From Planctomycetota bacterium (GTDB taxonomy: Bacteria > Planctomycetota > B15-G4): 49,071 nt of DNA. The stretch is taken from assembly GCA_029259695.1 (NCBI GenBank), contig JAJDEQ010000211.1, positions 1 through 49,071 of the forward strand, read 5' to 3'. A model generated the notes under the pieces. It was not told the origin of the DNA, did no database searches, and saw only the letters and a list, made by a program, of their open reading frames with translations. The position numbers and the translations under genes are program-made. Shown piece by piece: positions 8,376-18,700 of the stretch (its first letter is position 1; each line of letters begins with the position of its first letter).

Positions 8376-9461
8376 ATGAGACGCAGGACGTTCCTCGGCC
8401 TCTCGGCCGCGAGCATGGCGGGGGCGCTGCTGCCGCGTTCCCGTGCGCAACCTCTGCCGCCGGGCGACAGCAAGTCGATCCTCGTGCTGGGCGGCACGAA
8501 CTTCCTGGGTCCCGCGGTGGTCGAACGCGCCGTGGAGCGAGGCCACGAGGTCACGCTCTTCAACCGAGGGATCACGCGGCCGCACCTGTTCCCGGATCTC
8601 GAGAAGCTGCGGGGCGAACGCCGCGTGGGGGGTGGAGACCTGGCGGCGTTGGAGGGCGGTCGGCGATGGGACGCGGTGATCGACGTCTGGCCCGAGCACG
8701 CCGACCTCGTGCGCCGCACGGCCGACCTGCTGGTCGATCGCACCGACTACCTGTTCTTCTGCTCGAGCGTCGCCGTGTACACCGACTTCAGCCGGCCGGG
8801 ACTGACGGAAGCCGCGGCCACGCACGCCGAGGGCGGCTGGTACGGCGGTGAGAAGGCGCTGGCCGAGCGAGCGGTCGAGGAACGCTTCGCGGATCGTTTC
8901 GGCGTCGCGCGCTTCCACTCGATCCTCGGACCGCGCGACAACGGGCACAGCTTCCACTACTGGTTGCGCCGCTTGGCCGAGCGGGACGAGGTGCTGGCGC
9001 CCGGGCCGGGCAGCGACCCGGTGCAGCAGTTGGACGTGCGCGACGCCGCGGCCTGGATCATCGACGGCGTCGAGCAGCAGCGCGCCGGCACGCACAACCT
9101 GTGCGGCCCACCCGCTGCTCCGACGTTCCGCGAGCTGCTGGAGGGCGCGCGTACCGCGATCGGGAGCGAGGCACGTCTCGTCTGGGTTGATCCCGACTTC
9201 CTGCGACGTGAACAGGGTGTCCACTCGTTCTCGGACCTGCCGCTCTGGGCTCCGCTCGACGAGGACCCGGGCTTCTTCCAGGTCGACGGCACCCGGGCCA
9301 CGGAGGCCGGCGCGACGTTCCGGCCGCTGACCGAGACCGCGCGCGACGCATGGCGCTGGTACCGCTCGCACTTCTTCAAGGACACGACCTTCCCGGTCGG
9401 CGGCCTGGGGCTCTCGCGCGAGCGGGAGCGAGAGATCCTCGCGGCGTGGCACGGGCGCTGA
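8376..9461 (+). CDS. Tat-exported NAD-dependent epimerase/dehydratase (extended SDR)
   Basis: ATG 8376 follows GGAAGGGAG and begins MRRRTFLGLSAASMAGALLP, a twin-arginine signal peptide. The rest is an extended short-chain dehydrogenase: SILVLGGTNFLGPAVVERAV carries the GxxGxxG nucleotide loop (Gly39-Gly45), LFFCSSVAVYTD the active-site Ser strand, and WYGGEKALAE the YxxxK pair (Tyr156, Lys160). It resembles atypical SDRs annotated as NAD-dependent epimerases, probably acting on a sugar-like substrate. Export of such an enzyme is odd because free NAD(P) is scarce outside the cytoplasm; in Tat substrates the cofactor is loaded before export. It converges on the channel gene at 9562, with a small hairpin between. 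Confidence 0.82.
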   Translation: MRRRTFLGLSAASMAGALLPRSRAQPLPPGDSKSILVLGGTNFLGPAVVERAVERGHEVTLFNRGITRPHLFPDLEKLRGERRVGGGDLAALEGGRRWDAVIDVWPEHADLVRRTADLLVDRTDYLFFCSSVAVYTDFSRPGLTEAAATHAEGGWYGGEKALAERAVEERFADRFGVARFHSILGPRDNGHSFHYWLRRLAERDEVLAPGPGSDPVQQLDVRDAAAWIIDGVEQQRAGTHNLCGPPAAPTFRELLEGARTAIGSEARLVWVDPDFLRREQGVHSFSDLPLWAPLDEDPGFFQVDGTRATEAGATFRPLTETARDAWRWYRSHFFKDTTFPVGGLGLSREREREILAAWHGR

Positions 9462-9479
9462 GCACACGCCGGTGTGTGC
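9462..9479. terminator. Small hairpin between convergent genes
   Basis: GCACAC-GCCGGT-GTGTGC starts right after the SDR stop codon, in the 100-base gap between convergent genes. It could act as a bidirectional terminator; there is no T-run. Confidence 0.4.
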
Positions 9480-9561
9480 GGCGCGCGATGCACGTCGACG
9501 CGGTGCGGGCCGAGGCCCGATCGTGCGGCACGCCGAAGCTGTTCGGAGCCGTCGGGGCCGT

Positions 9562-12500
9562 CTACTCCTGCGGCGCTTCCGCCGCGTTCTGGTCCAGAGA
9601 CACGCGGAGCACGGCGTCGCTGGTCTTGAGGTGCAGGTCGCGTTGGGGGAAGGCGATGGTGACGCCGTGGTCACGGCAGGCCTGGTCGATGGCCATGTGC
9701 AGGTCGTGCAGGATGCGGGTGCGACCGGTGTTGTTGGGCTCGGTGACGAAGACACGCACCTCGAAGTTGAGCGAGTTGTCGCCGAACTTGATGAAGAACA
9801 CCGAGGGTTCCGGATGCTCGAGGACCTGGGGGTGTCGGCGGCAGAGGTCGAGCATGATCCGGTGTGCCAGCGCCGTGTTGGAGCCGTAGGCGATGCCGAC
9901 CACGAAGTCGAGCCGCATGATCGGATCGGACAGGCTCCAGTTGACCAGCTCGTTGGTGATGAAGGCCTTGTTGGGGACCACGAGCTCGCGGCGTTTCCAG
10001 TCGGTGATGGTCGTCGCGCGCATGCGGATCCGGCTGACGACACCGCTCACGTTCGCCACGGTGACCGTGTCGCCCACGCGCACCGGTCGTTCGAGCAGGA
10101 TGATCAGGCCGGAGACGAAGTTGGCGAAGATCTCCTGCAGGCCGAAGCCCAGGCCCACGGTCAGCGCCGCCACCAGCCACTGCACCGACGACCAACTCAC
10201 GCCGATGGCGTTGAAGGCCAGCACGATGCCGGTCGTCACGATGGCGTACAGCACGAGAGCCCGCGTCGCATAGCGCGCGCCGGGTTCGAGCGGCAGGCGC
10301 TGCAACAAGGCGATCTCGAGGAAACCGGGCAGGTTGCGCGCGGCGGTGGCGGTGATCAGGACCAGGAGCAGGCAGAGCCCCAGGCTGGTCAGCGTGGTGG
10401 GTTGCTGCGTCGTCACGCCGTCGACCACCGCGGTGTGGTGCCAGAGCGTGACCTCGTTCAGCACGTTCAAGGCGGGCAGCACGCTGACCCAGGCGAACCA
10501 GAAACCCACCAGCACCAGGAAACCGATCGACACCCGCAGCAGGTGATGGGTCTGTTCCCTGATCTCGACGACATCGATCGCGTCGGGCGCCTCGAGCACG
10601 ACCTCGGCACCGGCGTCGCGCTCGCCTTCCTCGCGGCTCTTCAGGGCCGCGGCGCGCTTCTCCATGGCGACCTTCATCGCCAGTCGCCGCTGGGACACCA
10701 GCAGCAGACGGTGCAGGATGGCATGGACCAGCACGGCCGCCAGGATGATCAGCACGGTCGTGTTGAGGCGGAACTCGAGCTGCAACGCGGCGTAGTAGTA
10801 ACCCGTCGCCGCCAGCGCCGCGAGCGTGAGCGGCACCGCCATGCCGAACGGCAGCCAGAGCCGGCGCGTTCCGCGGAGCCAGGCCGAGCCGGACTGGGTC
10901 GCGGCGTTGGTGTACAAGCCGTGACGCGCATTCAGGAGGCGCCAGGCCAGGACCACCGCACCCAACATCAGGGTGATGAAGGCCAGGCGTCCCAGGCTGT
11001 AGCGCAGCAGCGCGTCGGACTGCTCCTGGATCAGGGCCACCACGAAGGTGGTCGGCAGCGCCAGCCAAAGGAACCACAGCAGTTGGTGGCGGACCAGTGA
11101 GTTGGTGCGCTCACCCCAGCGGAAGTGGGCCTGGGCGATGCCCTCCTTGCGGCACAGGTGGCGCAGGAACTGGAAGGCGAAGCCAGCGACGGCGGCGGTC
11201 ATCAGTCCGGAGCCGATGGCCTTGACGGTTTCGGCCGACTCGGCCACCTGCGTCAGTCGCCAACCCAGCAGGGCGATCGCGGCGGGGGCCGGGATCGTGT
11301 GCAGCACTTGCAGGATCAGCGCCTGCACGGTCAACAGGATGCTGTCGGTGCGCACCTGGCCGATGCGGGTGGCGATCTCGGTGAGACGCCGCCGCATGCG
11401 GCGACGGATTCCCCACAGGCCGAGCAGCACCAGGGCGACCAACCCGTAGCCGGTGGAGAAGGCCTCCAGGTCCGCGCGGGCCGCGGCCCACGCCTGTCCC
11501 CAGAGGGAGGCCGAGGCGAGCCAGATCACGTCGCCGTGGAGGCGAGCGAAGGTCGTGGTGCTGAGCGCCGGCGCGTTGGGGATCCAGAGCAGGCGCTCGT
11601 CGAGGATGCCGGCCAGCTCCCCGGCGCGGGCGATCAGTGCGGCCTCGCGCGCGTCGAGGTTGCCGATGGCTGTCAGGTAGTCCCGTCGGGCCTTCTGCAG
11701 GAGCCCCGAGGTGCTCGAGCTTGGTCGCGAGCAGGGCCTCCAACTCGGTCAGGACGTCCTGGCGCCGGTCTTCGTCGAGGTCGTCCGCTGAGGACTGCCG
11801 GAGTCGTCGTTCGGCGGCGCCGCCCGGGTCGGCCAGCGCCTTGATCTCGCGCTCGTCGGTGAAGAGCTCGAGCCGCTCGGCCATCGCCTCGTTCGATCGT
11901 GCCGCCGCGACCTGCCGGAAGGATCGCGCCCTGGGGAGTTGGCGGCGCTGTTCGAGCAGGACCGTGCCCAGCGAGCGGGTGATGCCGAGCTCCAGCGAGC
12001 GCTTGGTCTCGTTGTAGTCCTCCTCGGTGCGCGCGAGGCGTTCGTCGAGGCCCTGGCGCTCGATGCGCACCTGATCGATGCGTTCGAGAATCCGTTGGGT
12101 CTCGCGCGACGCGCTGGTGATCTCCCCGGTCACCTCGACGATCAGGGGGTGCTTGCCGATGGCCTCGCGGCGCAGGCGCTCGGCTTCGCGGCTGGCGACG
12201 TCGGCCTGGTCCTTGCGTAGCTGGCTGAGCCAGCCTTCGAGCTGGCCGGCGAGCGCCTCGGCGACGCCGACCTTCCAGGCGGCCAGGTCGCGCAGCGTCT
12301 CCATCAGCGCGATGCGGTTGGGGTTGCTCAGCAGCTCCTGCTCGAGCATGAGCACTTCGGCCTGCCGCGCGCGCTGGCGGGCGATCAGCAACCAGCGGGT
12401 CGCCCGGGCCACTTCGGGAGCGTCGGGTGACGGCACCGGGCCGGCCAGGTCGCGACCGAGCTGCTCGAGAACGCTGCGTGCCTCGGCCAGTTGCTGCTCG

Positions 12501-12979
12501 GCCAGGCCGGGCCGGGCACGCTGCTCGACCAGGCCTCCCTCCAACTCGGTGATCTGGGTGCGCAGCGCGGCCAGCTCCGCCCGGGTCTGGGTCAACTGCA
12601 GTTGCAAGCCTTCGTCGGTCGCGTCCGCTGGCAGCCGGCCGTCCGGGACGGGGGCAGTCTTGGCCGCCGCCAGTTCATCGCGCGTTCGGGTGGCTTCGTC
12701 CGGTGCGGCGAGGATGGCGGCCCGGTAGGCCTCCGCTGCTTCGGCGTGCGCCTGGCGGGTCGTGAGCCGCGCCTCGATCTGCCGGTAGAGTTCGAGCAAC
12801 CGGCTCCGCAGGCTCTCCTCGATGTCGGTGGAACTCTCGAGTTCCCGGATGCGCTGCTGAGCCGCCTCGGTGGTGATCCCCTCCTGGCCGACAAGGCTGA
12901 CGGCCGACGGGTCGTCCTGGGCAACGGCCGCAGCGCTGACGCTCCCGAGCAGGAGCGCGAAGAGCAGGAACCTGACCAT
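9562..12979 (-). pseudogene. MscK/MscS-type mechanosensitive channel, interrupted by a frameshift
   Basis: Two overlapping frames form one gene of about 1,139 codons. The N-terminal part starts at MVRFLLFALLLGSVSAAAVA (signal peptide, ATG 12979) and continues as a long periplasmic coiled coil. At a run of four C bases, 11704-11707, one extra base shifts the frame; removing it joins KLEHL to GLLQKARRDYL and continues through LDERLLWIPNAPAL, a typical MscK landmark. The C-terminal part has many membrane helices, then the MscS core: VLAFNAIGVSWSSVQWLVAA, then GLGFGLQEIFANFVSGLIIL, ERPVRVGDTVTV and NKAFITNELVNWS. The family relieves osmotic downshock. The break may be genuine, programmed or a sequencing error in the homopolymer. 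In the frame as given, the channel core would be translated only from an internal start. Confidence 0.85.
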
Positions 12980-13130
12980 GGGCGTCATCTCTCGGATCGG
13001 GGCTGGCCTCATCCTGCGCAAGTGAACGGCCGAGGGGAAGCTCCGCGGGCACCTGGCGCCGGATCGGGCACATGCACTGCAGCGTGATCTCGGCAGCCCG
13101 CAAGACCAAGGGGGCGATCCGCTGTCACCG

Positions 13131-14378
13131 TCAGGAGTCTGGGGTCGGGCAGCTTACGGAGACACCGCGCCAGACCCGCTCGATGCGCGCGAACACCGCC
13201 GACCAGCGGAAGGGTGTGAGTTCGTCGTCGGTGGGCGGGGGGGCCGGAGTGTCGAGCGCGCGGAGGAGCGCGGCGGTGAGTGCGTCGACGAAGGCGGGCA
13301 GGTCCTCCTCGACGGGTACGTCCACGTTTCGGCGCCGCGGGAGCGGGACGAGGTCGAGCGCCGCGCCGAGGGCCGGGGCCAGTCGGGAGGTCACGCCGGG
13401 CAACGCCGTGGCGACGAGCCGGCAGCCGCAAGCGCGCGCCTCGATCAACACCAGCGGCAGACCCTCGTAGAGCGACGGGAGCACCAGCGCCCGACAGCGC
13501 CGCATGGTTCCGGCCAGATCCTCCACACGGCCGTGGACGAGAACGCCCGGCTGTTCGCGGGCCCGCGCGGCCAGCGCCTCGCCCTCGGCGCCGCCGATGC
13601 CGCCCACCAGATGCAGGCGCGCGGTCGGTCGCTCGGAGCGCACCCGTGCGAAGGCATCGAGCAGCCAGGGCACGCCCTTGGCCGCGGCGAGCTTGCCGGC
13701 ATAGAGCAGGTCGGTGGCCCGGTCGTCCCGGCGGCCGCGCGCGTGGAACACGTCGTGCGGGTAGCCGGCGCCCACGACGTGCACGCGGTCGGGAGTGATG
13801 CCGGTCCGCGCGACGACGGCCTGCGCCTGCTCGTCGTGGAGCGCCACCACCGCGTCGGCCCGTCGGAGTCCGGCGCAGACCTCGTCGGCGAGGGCCGGGC
13901 ACTGCGACATCTGGCGCAGCCCCGTGGCATGACAGTGGACGACGAGGCGCGTTCGCGGCGCGACCTCACGGCTCAACGCCGAGACCAGCCAGAGGTGGTG
14001 GGCGTGGATCACGTCGGGCCGGCAGCGCTCGACCACCTCGGCGAGCCGGTGCCGCCAGACGTCCCGGTAGGACTCCAGTCGATCGGGACCGAGATCCCGC
14101 CAGCGCGTGCTGTCGTAGGGCATGACGTCGCTCATGCCCGGGATGTCGAAGTCGAGCGGGGCGCGGCCGAAACGCACGGCGGTCACCTGGGAGCCGGGGA
14201 CGCCGGGCAGCTCCGGAAGCGGCGCGTCGACGGGGAGTCCGCACACGACGTGCTGCTCCCAGCCCGCCGCCGCGGCGTGCCGGCACAGCTCCGCCAGGGT
14301 GACGCCGCTGCCCGTCAGGTGGGGCTGCTGCGCCAGCACGTGCAGGACCTTCGAGCGTCGGGCCGGGGAGTCGTCCAC
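13131..14378 (-). CDS. GT4-family glycosyltransferase
   Basis: The 415-residue product is a GT-B retaining glycosyltransferase. The N-terminal half shows VLHVLAQQPHLTGSGVTLAE (acceptor-side Rossmann start) and RPDVIHAHHLWLVSAL; the C-terminal half shows DLLYAGKLAAAKGVPWLLDA, HLVGGIGGAEGE, then ALVLPSLYEGLPLVLIEARA, which is the EX7E donor-binding region. Such enzymes transfer a nucleotide-sugar residue to a glycan, lipid or natural product in the cytoplasm. I chose GTG 14378 because residues before it are low-complexity and overlap the promoter side of the divergent gene at 14468; the longer frame reaches 14645. Position beside the NRPS genes makes a tailoring role possible but not shown. Confidence 0.82.
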   Translation of the reverse strand: MDDSPARRSKVLHVLAQQPHLTGSGVTLAELCRHAAAAGWEQHVVCGLPVDAPLPELPGVPGSQVTAVRFGRAPLDFDIPGMSDVMPYDSTRWRDLGPDRLESYRDVWRHRLAEVVERCRPDVIHAHHLWLVSALSREVAPRTRLVVHCHATGLRQMSQCPALADEVCAGLRRADAVVALHDEQAQAVVARTGITPDRVHVVGAGYPHDVFHARGRRDDRATDLLYAGKLAAAKGVPWLLDAFARVRSERPTARLHLVGGIGGAEGEALAARAREQPGVLVHGRVEDLAGTMRRCRALVLPSLYEGLPLVLIEARACGCRLVATALPGVTSRLAPALGAALDLVPLPRRRNVDVPVEEDLPAFVDALTAALLRALDTPAPPPTDDELTPFRWSAVFARIERVWRGVSVSCPTPDS

Positions 14379-14467
14379 GCGCCGAGGATATCGAACGTGG
14401 GGCCGCGTGGAGTCAACGGGGGACAGGTCAGGGGTGCGTGCCACCCCGTTGGGTATGATCTGCTCCC

Positions 14468-15445
14468 ATGCTGGGGCGGGATGGAAACTCGGGGCAGCCG
14501 GTCGGCGCTGAGGCGGACGCCGGCCTGCTCGATCGGGGCCCGCCACGGACAGGCGCGCAGTCGCCGCGCGTGCTCGCGCCTGACCCGGGTCGATCAGCCG
14601 AGGCCCCCGAGCCCCGTGCGCGGCGGCGGCGCAAGCGCCCGGCACACGACGCCCTGCGCCTGCTCAAGAAGCTGATCAAACGCGGGTCCGGCGTCGCGCT
14701 GTTCTACTTCTTCCCGCGCACCCTGCTCGCCCTGCTCGCCTGCGGGCTCTACGACGTGTCGCGCAACACCGGCCAGGGTTGGCCGCTCTGGCGCCAGTAC
14801 TTCCTCGGGAACGGCCTGCTGACCTGGGTGCTCTCCCCGCTGAACGTGGTGCTCGACCTGCTGTCACTGCCCCACGTGAACCGCGGCGTCTACCGCCTCG
14901 AGGATCTGCCGCAGGGGCACCGGGAGGAGATCGAGCGGGTGATCTCCGCGGCACGCGGCGCCGACCTGGCGGATGTGGTGAGCGCGCGGTTGGGCGATGC
15001 CGATCGGGCGATGCTGTTCTTCAAGTGGTACGGCGAGGACCTGCCGGCCTCGATCGTCGTGCCCGGCTTCCAGACGGACTTCCGCTTCGTGCGGACGATC
15101 GGGATCTCCGTCTTCAAGCAGGACGAGGCGACGACGCGCCACTTCGGTCCGCTGCGGGCCACGCTGCGGGTGCTCTGCAACCTGGACCGGTCCCCGGGCC
15201 CCGAAGCGCGCATCGAGGTCGGCCAGACCGTTCATCGGTGGCGGGACGACCCACTGTTCATCTTCGACGACACGCTGCGCCACCAGTCGTTCAACGACGG
15301 CGCGGGCCGGCGGGCGTGCCTCTTCGTGGACGTGCTCCGTCCCACGCCTTGGCGCGCCGTGATGAGCGCCGTCGCGGACCTCGCCCGGTACCTCATGCGC
15401 TGGCGCAAGGGGACCTTCTACCACCAATGGACCATGCTCCGCTGA
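14468..15445 (+). CDS. Aspartyl/asparaginyl beta-hydroxylase-like protein with a missing iron ligand
   Basis: The 325-residue protein starts with a Pro/Arg-rich tail (about 55 residues) and a hydrophobic segment near VALFYFFPRTLLALLACGL, so it is probably membrane-anchored. The C-terminal domain resembles AspH/LpxO hydroxylases: RHFGPLRATLRVLCNLD, then VGQTVHRWRDDPLFIFDDTL and RHQSFNDG. Family members use Fe(II) and 2-oxoglutarate. The distal His (His272 in LRHQSF) is present. The first iron-ligand His, which lies in the RMHLGL-type motif of human AspH and LpxO, is Leu236 in my alignment. The enzyme may be inactive, use another ligand, or bind rather than oxidise. It lies 262 bases upstream of the NRPS start on the same strand, so substrate hydroxylation or tailoring for the peptide is plausible. 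No strong ribosome-binding site precedes ATG 14468. Confidence 0.72.
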   Translation: MLGRDGNSGQPVGAEADAGLLDRGPPRTGAQSPRVLAPDPGRSAEAPEPRARRRRKRPAHDALRLLKKLIKRGSGVALFYFFPRTLLALLACGLYDVSRNTGQGWPLWRQYFLGNGLLTWVLSPLNVVLDLLSLPHVNRGVYRLEDLPQGHREEIERVISAARGADLADVVSARLGDADRAMLFFKWYGEDLPASIVVPGFQTDFRFVRTIGISVFKQDEATTRHFGPLRATLRVLCNLDRSPGPEARIEVGQTVHRWRDDPLFIFDDTLRHQSFNDGAGRRACLFVDVLRPTPWRAVMSAVADLARYLMRWRKGTFYHQWTMLR

Positions 15446-15572
15446 CCGCGACGGCGGCGCACGAGTGACGCCGAGTTCGTCGACGACGGTGCGACCGTCG
15501 CCGGGTCGCCAAGCGGGGATGGGCGGGAGGTCATCGCGGCGAGCTCCGGAGCGGGATGTGGGGGGCAGGGTC

Positions 15573-15594
15573 CGGTTCTCCGAACCGTTATCAT
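15573..15594 (+). promoter_or_regulatory. Candidate operator/promoter upstream of the NRPS operon
   Basis: In the 262-base gap before the NRPS genes, a perfect 6-bp inverted repeat with a 3-base loop (CGGTTC-TCC-GAACCG) is followed at once by TTATCAT, a -10-like hexamer in otherwise very GC-rich sequence. It lies about 115 bases upstream of the chosen start codon. The remainder of the gap shows nothing else. Confidence 0.3.
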
Positions 15595-15707
15595 GGCGGA
15601 CTCGTCGAACCTCGTGGGCCCGCGAACCCGACTCGCGGTGCCGCTGCGGGCTCGCCTCCGACCCGGCGGCCCGGCGTGATCTCGACGCGACGGCCCCGAG
15701 CGAGCGT

Positions 15708-18700
15708 ATGGACACGACCTTCATCGAGCAGTCCTTCCCGCTCTCGCCCATCCAGGAAGGGATGCTGTTCAACAGCCTCTACGCCCCGGAATCGGGGGTG
15801 GACGTGATCGTCGCCACGCTCGACCTGCGCGAGGATCTCGACCAGCCGGTCTTCAGCCGGGCGTGGCAGCAGCTCGTCGACAGCCACCCCGCCCTGCGCA
15901 TGTGCTTCCGCTGGCAGGGGCTCGAGCAACCCTGCCAGGACGTCTACCGCGGCGTCTCGCAGCCCGCCCGACACGAGGACTTCTCCGGCCTCGCCGAGCA
16001 TGAGCAGGAGCAGCGCTGGCGAGCGCTCGTGGTGCGCGAGCGGGGCACGGCCTTCGACATGGCCCGGCCCCCGCTGACGCGGCTCGTCACGGTGCGCTTC
16101 GGGCCGCGACACCACCGCATCCTGTGGCTCTACCACCACGCCGCGTTCGACGGCGTGGGCATGACCCTGGTGCTGTCGCAGGCCTTCGCGGCGTACCGCG
16201 CTCTGCAACACGGCGAGGCCTTCGCCGTGCCGGCGTGTGCTGCGCAGCAGGCCTACATCGAGTGGTTGCAGCGGCAGGACGTCGGGGCCTCCGAGGTCTT
16301 CTGGCGCGGACATCTGGCGGGCATCGATGCGCCGACGCGGCTCGGCGTCGATCGCGGCGAGCACGAAGACCCGCGGCGCGTCGAGACGTGTCCGAGCCAG
16401 GATCGCTGGCTGTCGGAGTCCGCCACCAAGGCGCTGGGCGACTGGGCGCGCGCCCGCGGGCTGTCGCTGAACATCGTCTTGCAGGGCGTCTGGGCCGTCC
16501 TCGTCAGCCGCTACAGCGGCGAGCGCAGGGTCGTCTTCGGCGTGGTCCAGTCGGGGCGCAGGTCGTCGATCGAGGGTGCCGATCAACTCGTCGGCGTGGT
16601 GATGAACACGCTGCCCACGGCGGTCGACGTCGACCCCTCGGCCGATCTGGTCGAGTGGCTCTTGGCCCGCAAGGCGCACTGGGCCGCGCTGCGTGCTCAC
16701 GCGCACACGCCCCTCGCGCTGATCAAGGAGTGGAGCGACATCGGCGGTCGTCAACCGCTCTTCGAGAGCCTCTTCTGCTTCGACGTGCTCGACCTCACCG
16801 CCGCGCTGCGCGCGCGGGGCGACGACTGGGAGCACTGTGAGGCCGATGCCTTCGGCCAGCCGGTCGCGCCCGTCTCGCTCAACGCGTACGGCGGGCGGCG
16901 CCTGCTGCTGCGCATCAACTACCACGAGTTGCGCGTGGAACACGACGCGGTCGGGCGCATGCTCGGGCACCTCGAGACGCTGCTGGCCGGCCTGGTGTCC
17001 GGCGTGGCGCGGCGCGTGGGGGAGTTGCCGCTGCTCACCGACGCCGAACGACGTGATGCGCTCGCCGTGCGCGGCCGCAGCGTCCCGCTTCCGCCCGACG
17101 GCACCGTCCACGGCTTGATCGAGGCGCAGTGTGCTCGCACGCCCCAGGCCGTCGCGGTCGGCTTCGACGGTGGACAACTGACCTACGCCGAACTCGACGC
17201 CCGCGCGCGGAGGCTCGCGCACCGGCTGCGTGACCTGGGGGTGGGTCCGGGCAGCATGGTCGGCCTGTGCGTCGAACGGGGCCTCGACCTGCCGCTGGCG
17301 ATGCTCGGCATCCTGATCGCCGGCGGGGCGTACGTGCCGCTCGACCCGGCGTTCCCGGCCGAGCGCCTCTCCCTCGTGCTGCAGGACACCGCGACCACGA
17401 TCCTCGTGACCCAGCGCGGGCTGGCGGGTTCGCTGCCGTCCTTCGACGGCGAGATCGTGTGTGTCGACGACGGCTGGCTCACGGCGCAGGGCGCGGAGGA
17501 CGGGCCCGGGCCGAGCGCGGCGGCGGGGCCCGACGACCTCGCGTACGTGATCCACACGTCGGGCTCGACCGGACGGCCCAAGGGCGTGCAGATCGTCCAT
17601 CGGGCGGTGGTCAACTTCCTGCACGCGATGGCGCGCGAGCCCGGGCTCGCGGCCGACGACGTGCTGCTGGCGGTGACCACGTTGTCGTTCGACATCGCCG
17701 TGCTCGAACTGCTGCTGCCGCTGTGCGTCGGCGCGCGGGTCGAGATCGCCTCGCGCGAGGTGGCCGGCGACGGGCTGCTGCTGCGCCGGAAGCTGGCCGA
17801 ATGCGGCGCCAGCGTGATGCAGGCCACGCCGGCAACGTGGCAGCTGCTGCTGCACGCGGAGTGGCGCGGCGACGGTCGGCTGAAGATGCTGTGCGGAGGA
17901 GAGGAGCTGCCTCGGCCCCTCGCGCAACGCCTGCTGCGGCGCGGCGGCGAGCTGTGGAACATGTATGGTCCGACGGAGACCACCATCTGGTCGGCGGTGG
18001 CCCGGGTGCAGCCGCTCGAGGGACCGGCGGCGAGCAGCCCGCACGAGCACCCGCCGGCGCTCGGGTCGCCCATCGCCAACACGAGCCTGTGCGTGCTCGA
18101 CGAGGAGCGCCGCCTGGTGCCGCGCGGCATCCCCGGCGAGCTGTACATCGGCGGCGCCGGACTCGCGCGCGGCTACCTGAACCAGCCGGAGCTGACTGGC
18201 GAGCGCTTCGTCGACAGCCCGTGGCCCGCCGAGCTGCCTGGTCGCCTGTACCGGACGGGCGACCGCGTGCGCCGCGACGCCGACGGACGGCTGGCCTTCC
18301 TCGGACGCGTCGACCACCAGGTCAAGCTGCGCGGCTACCGCATCGAACTCGGCGAGATCGAGTCGCTCCTGCGCCAGGCGCCGACGGTGGCCGAGGCCGC
18401 CGTGCTGTTGCGTGAAGATGCGCCGGGCGACCGGCGCCTGGTGGCCTACGTCGTCCCCGCGGCGGGAGACGTCTGCGACCCGGACGTGCTGCTCGCAGGC
18501 CTCGCGACGCGCCTGCCCGACTACATGCTGCCCTCGGCGTTCGTGCTGCTCGAGCGCCTGCCCGTGAGTCCGAACGGCAAGCTGGACCGGGGCGCGCTGC
18601 CCGCGCCCAAAGTGCTTCCGGCGGCGGCCGGATACCGCGCGCCCGAGGGTCCGACGCAGCAGGCGCTGGCGGAAGTGTTCGCCGATCTGCTGCGCGCGGA

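Noticed and set aside
8201..8743. A 217-codon minus-strand frame starting at 8743 and ending in the duplicated tail
   Set aside because: Only the final 36 codons match a protein; the rest is the antisense of the SDR gene and its upstream region.
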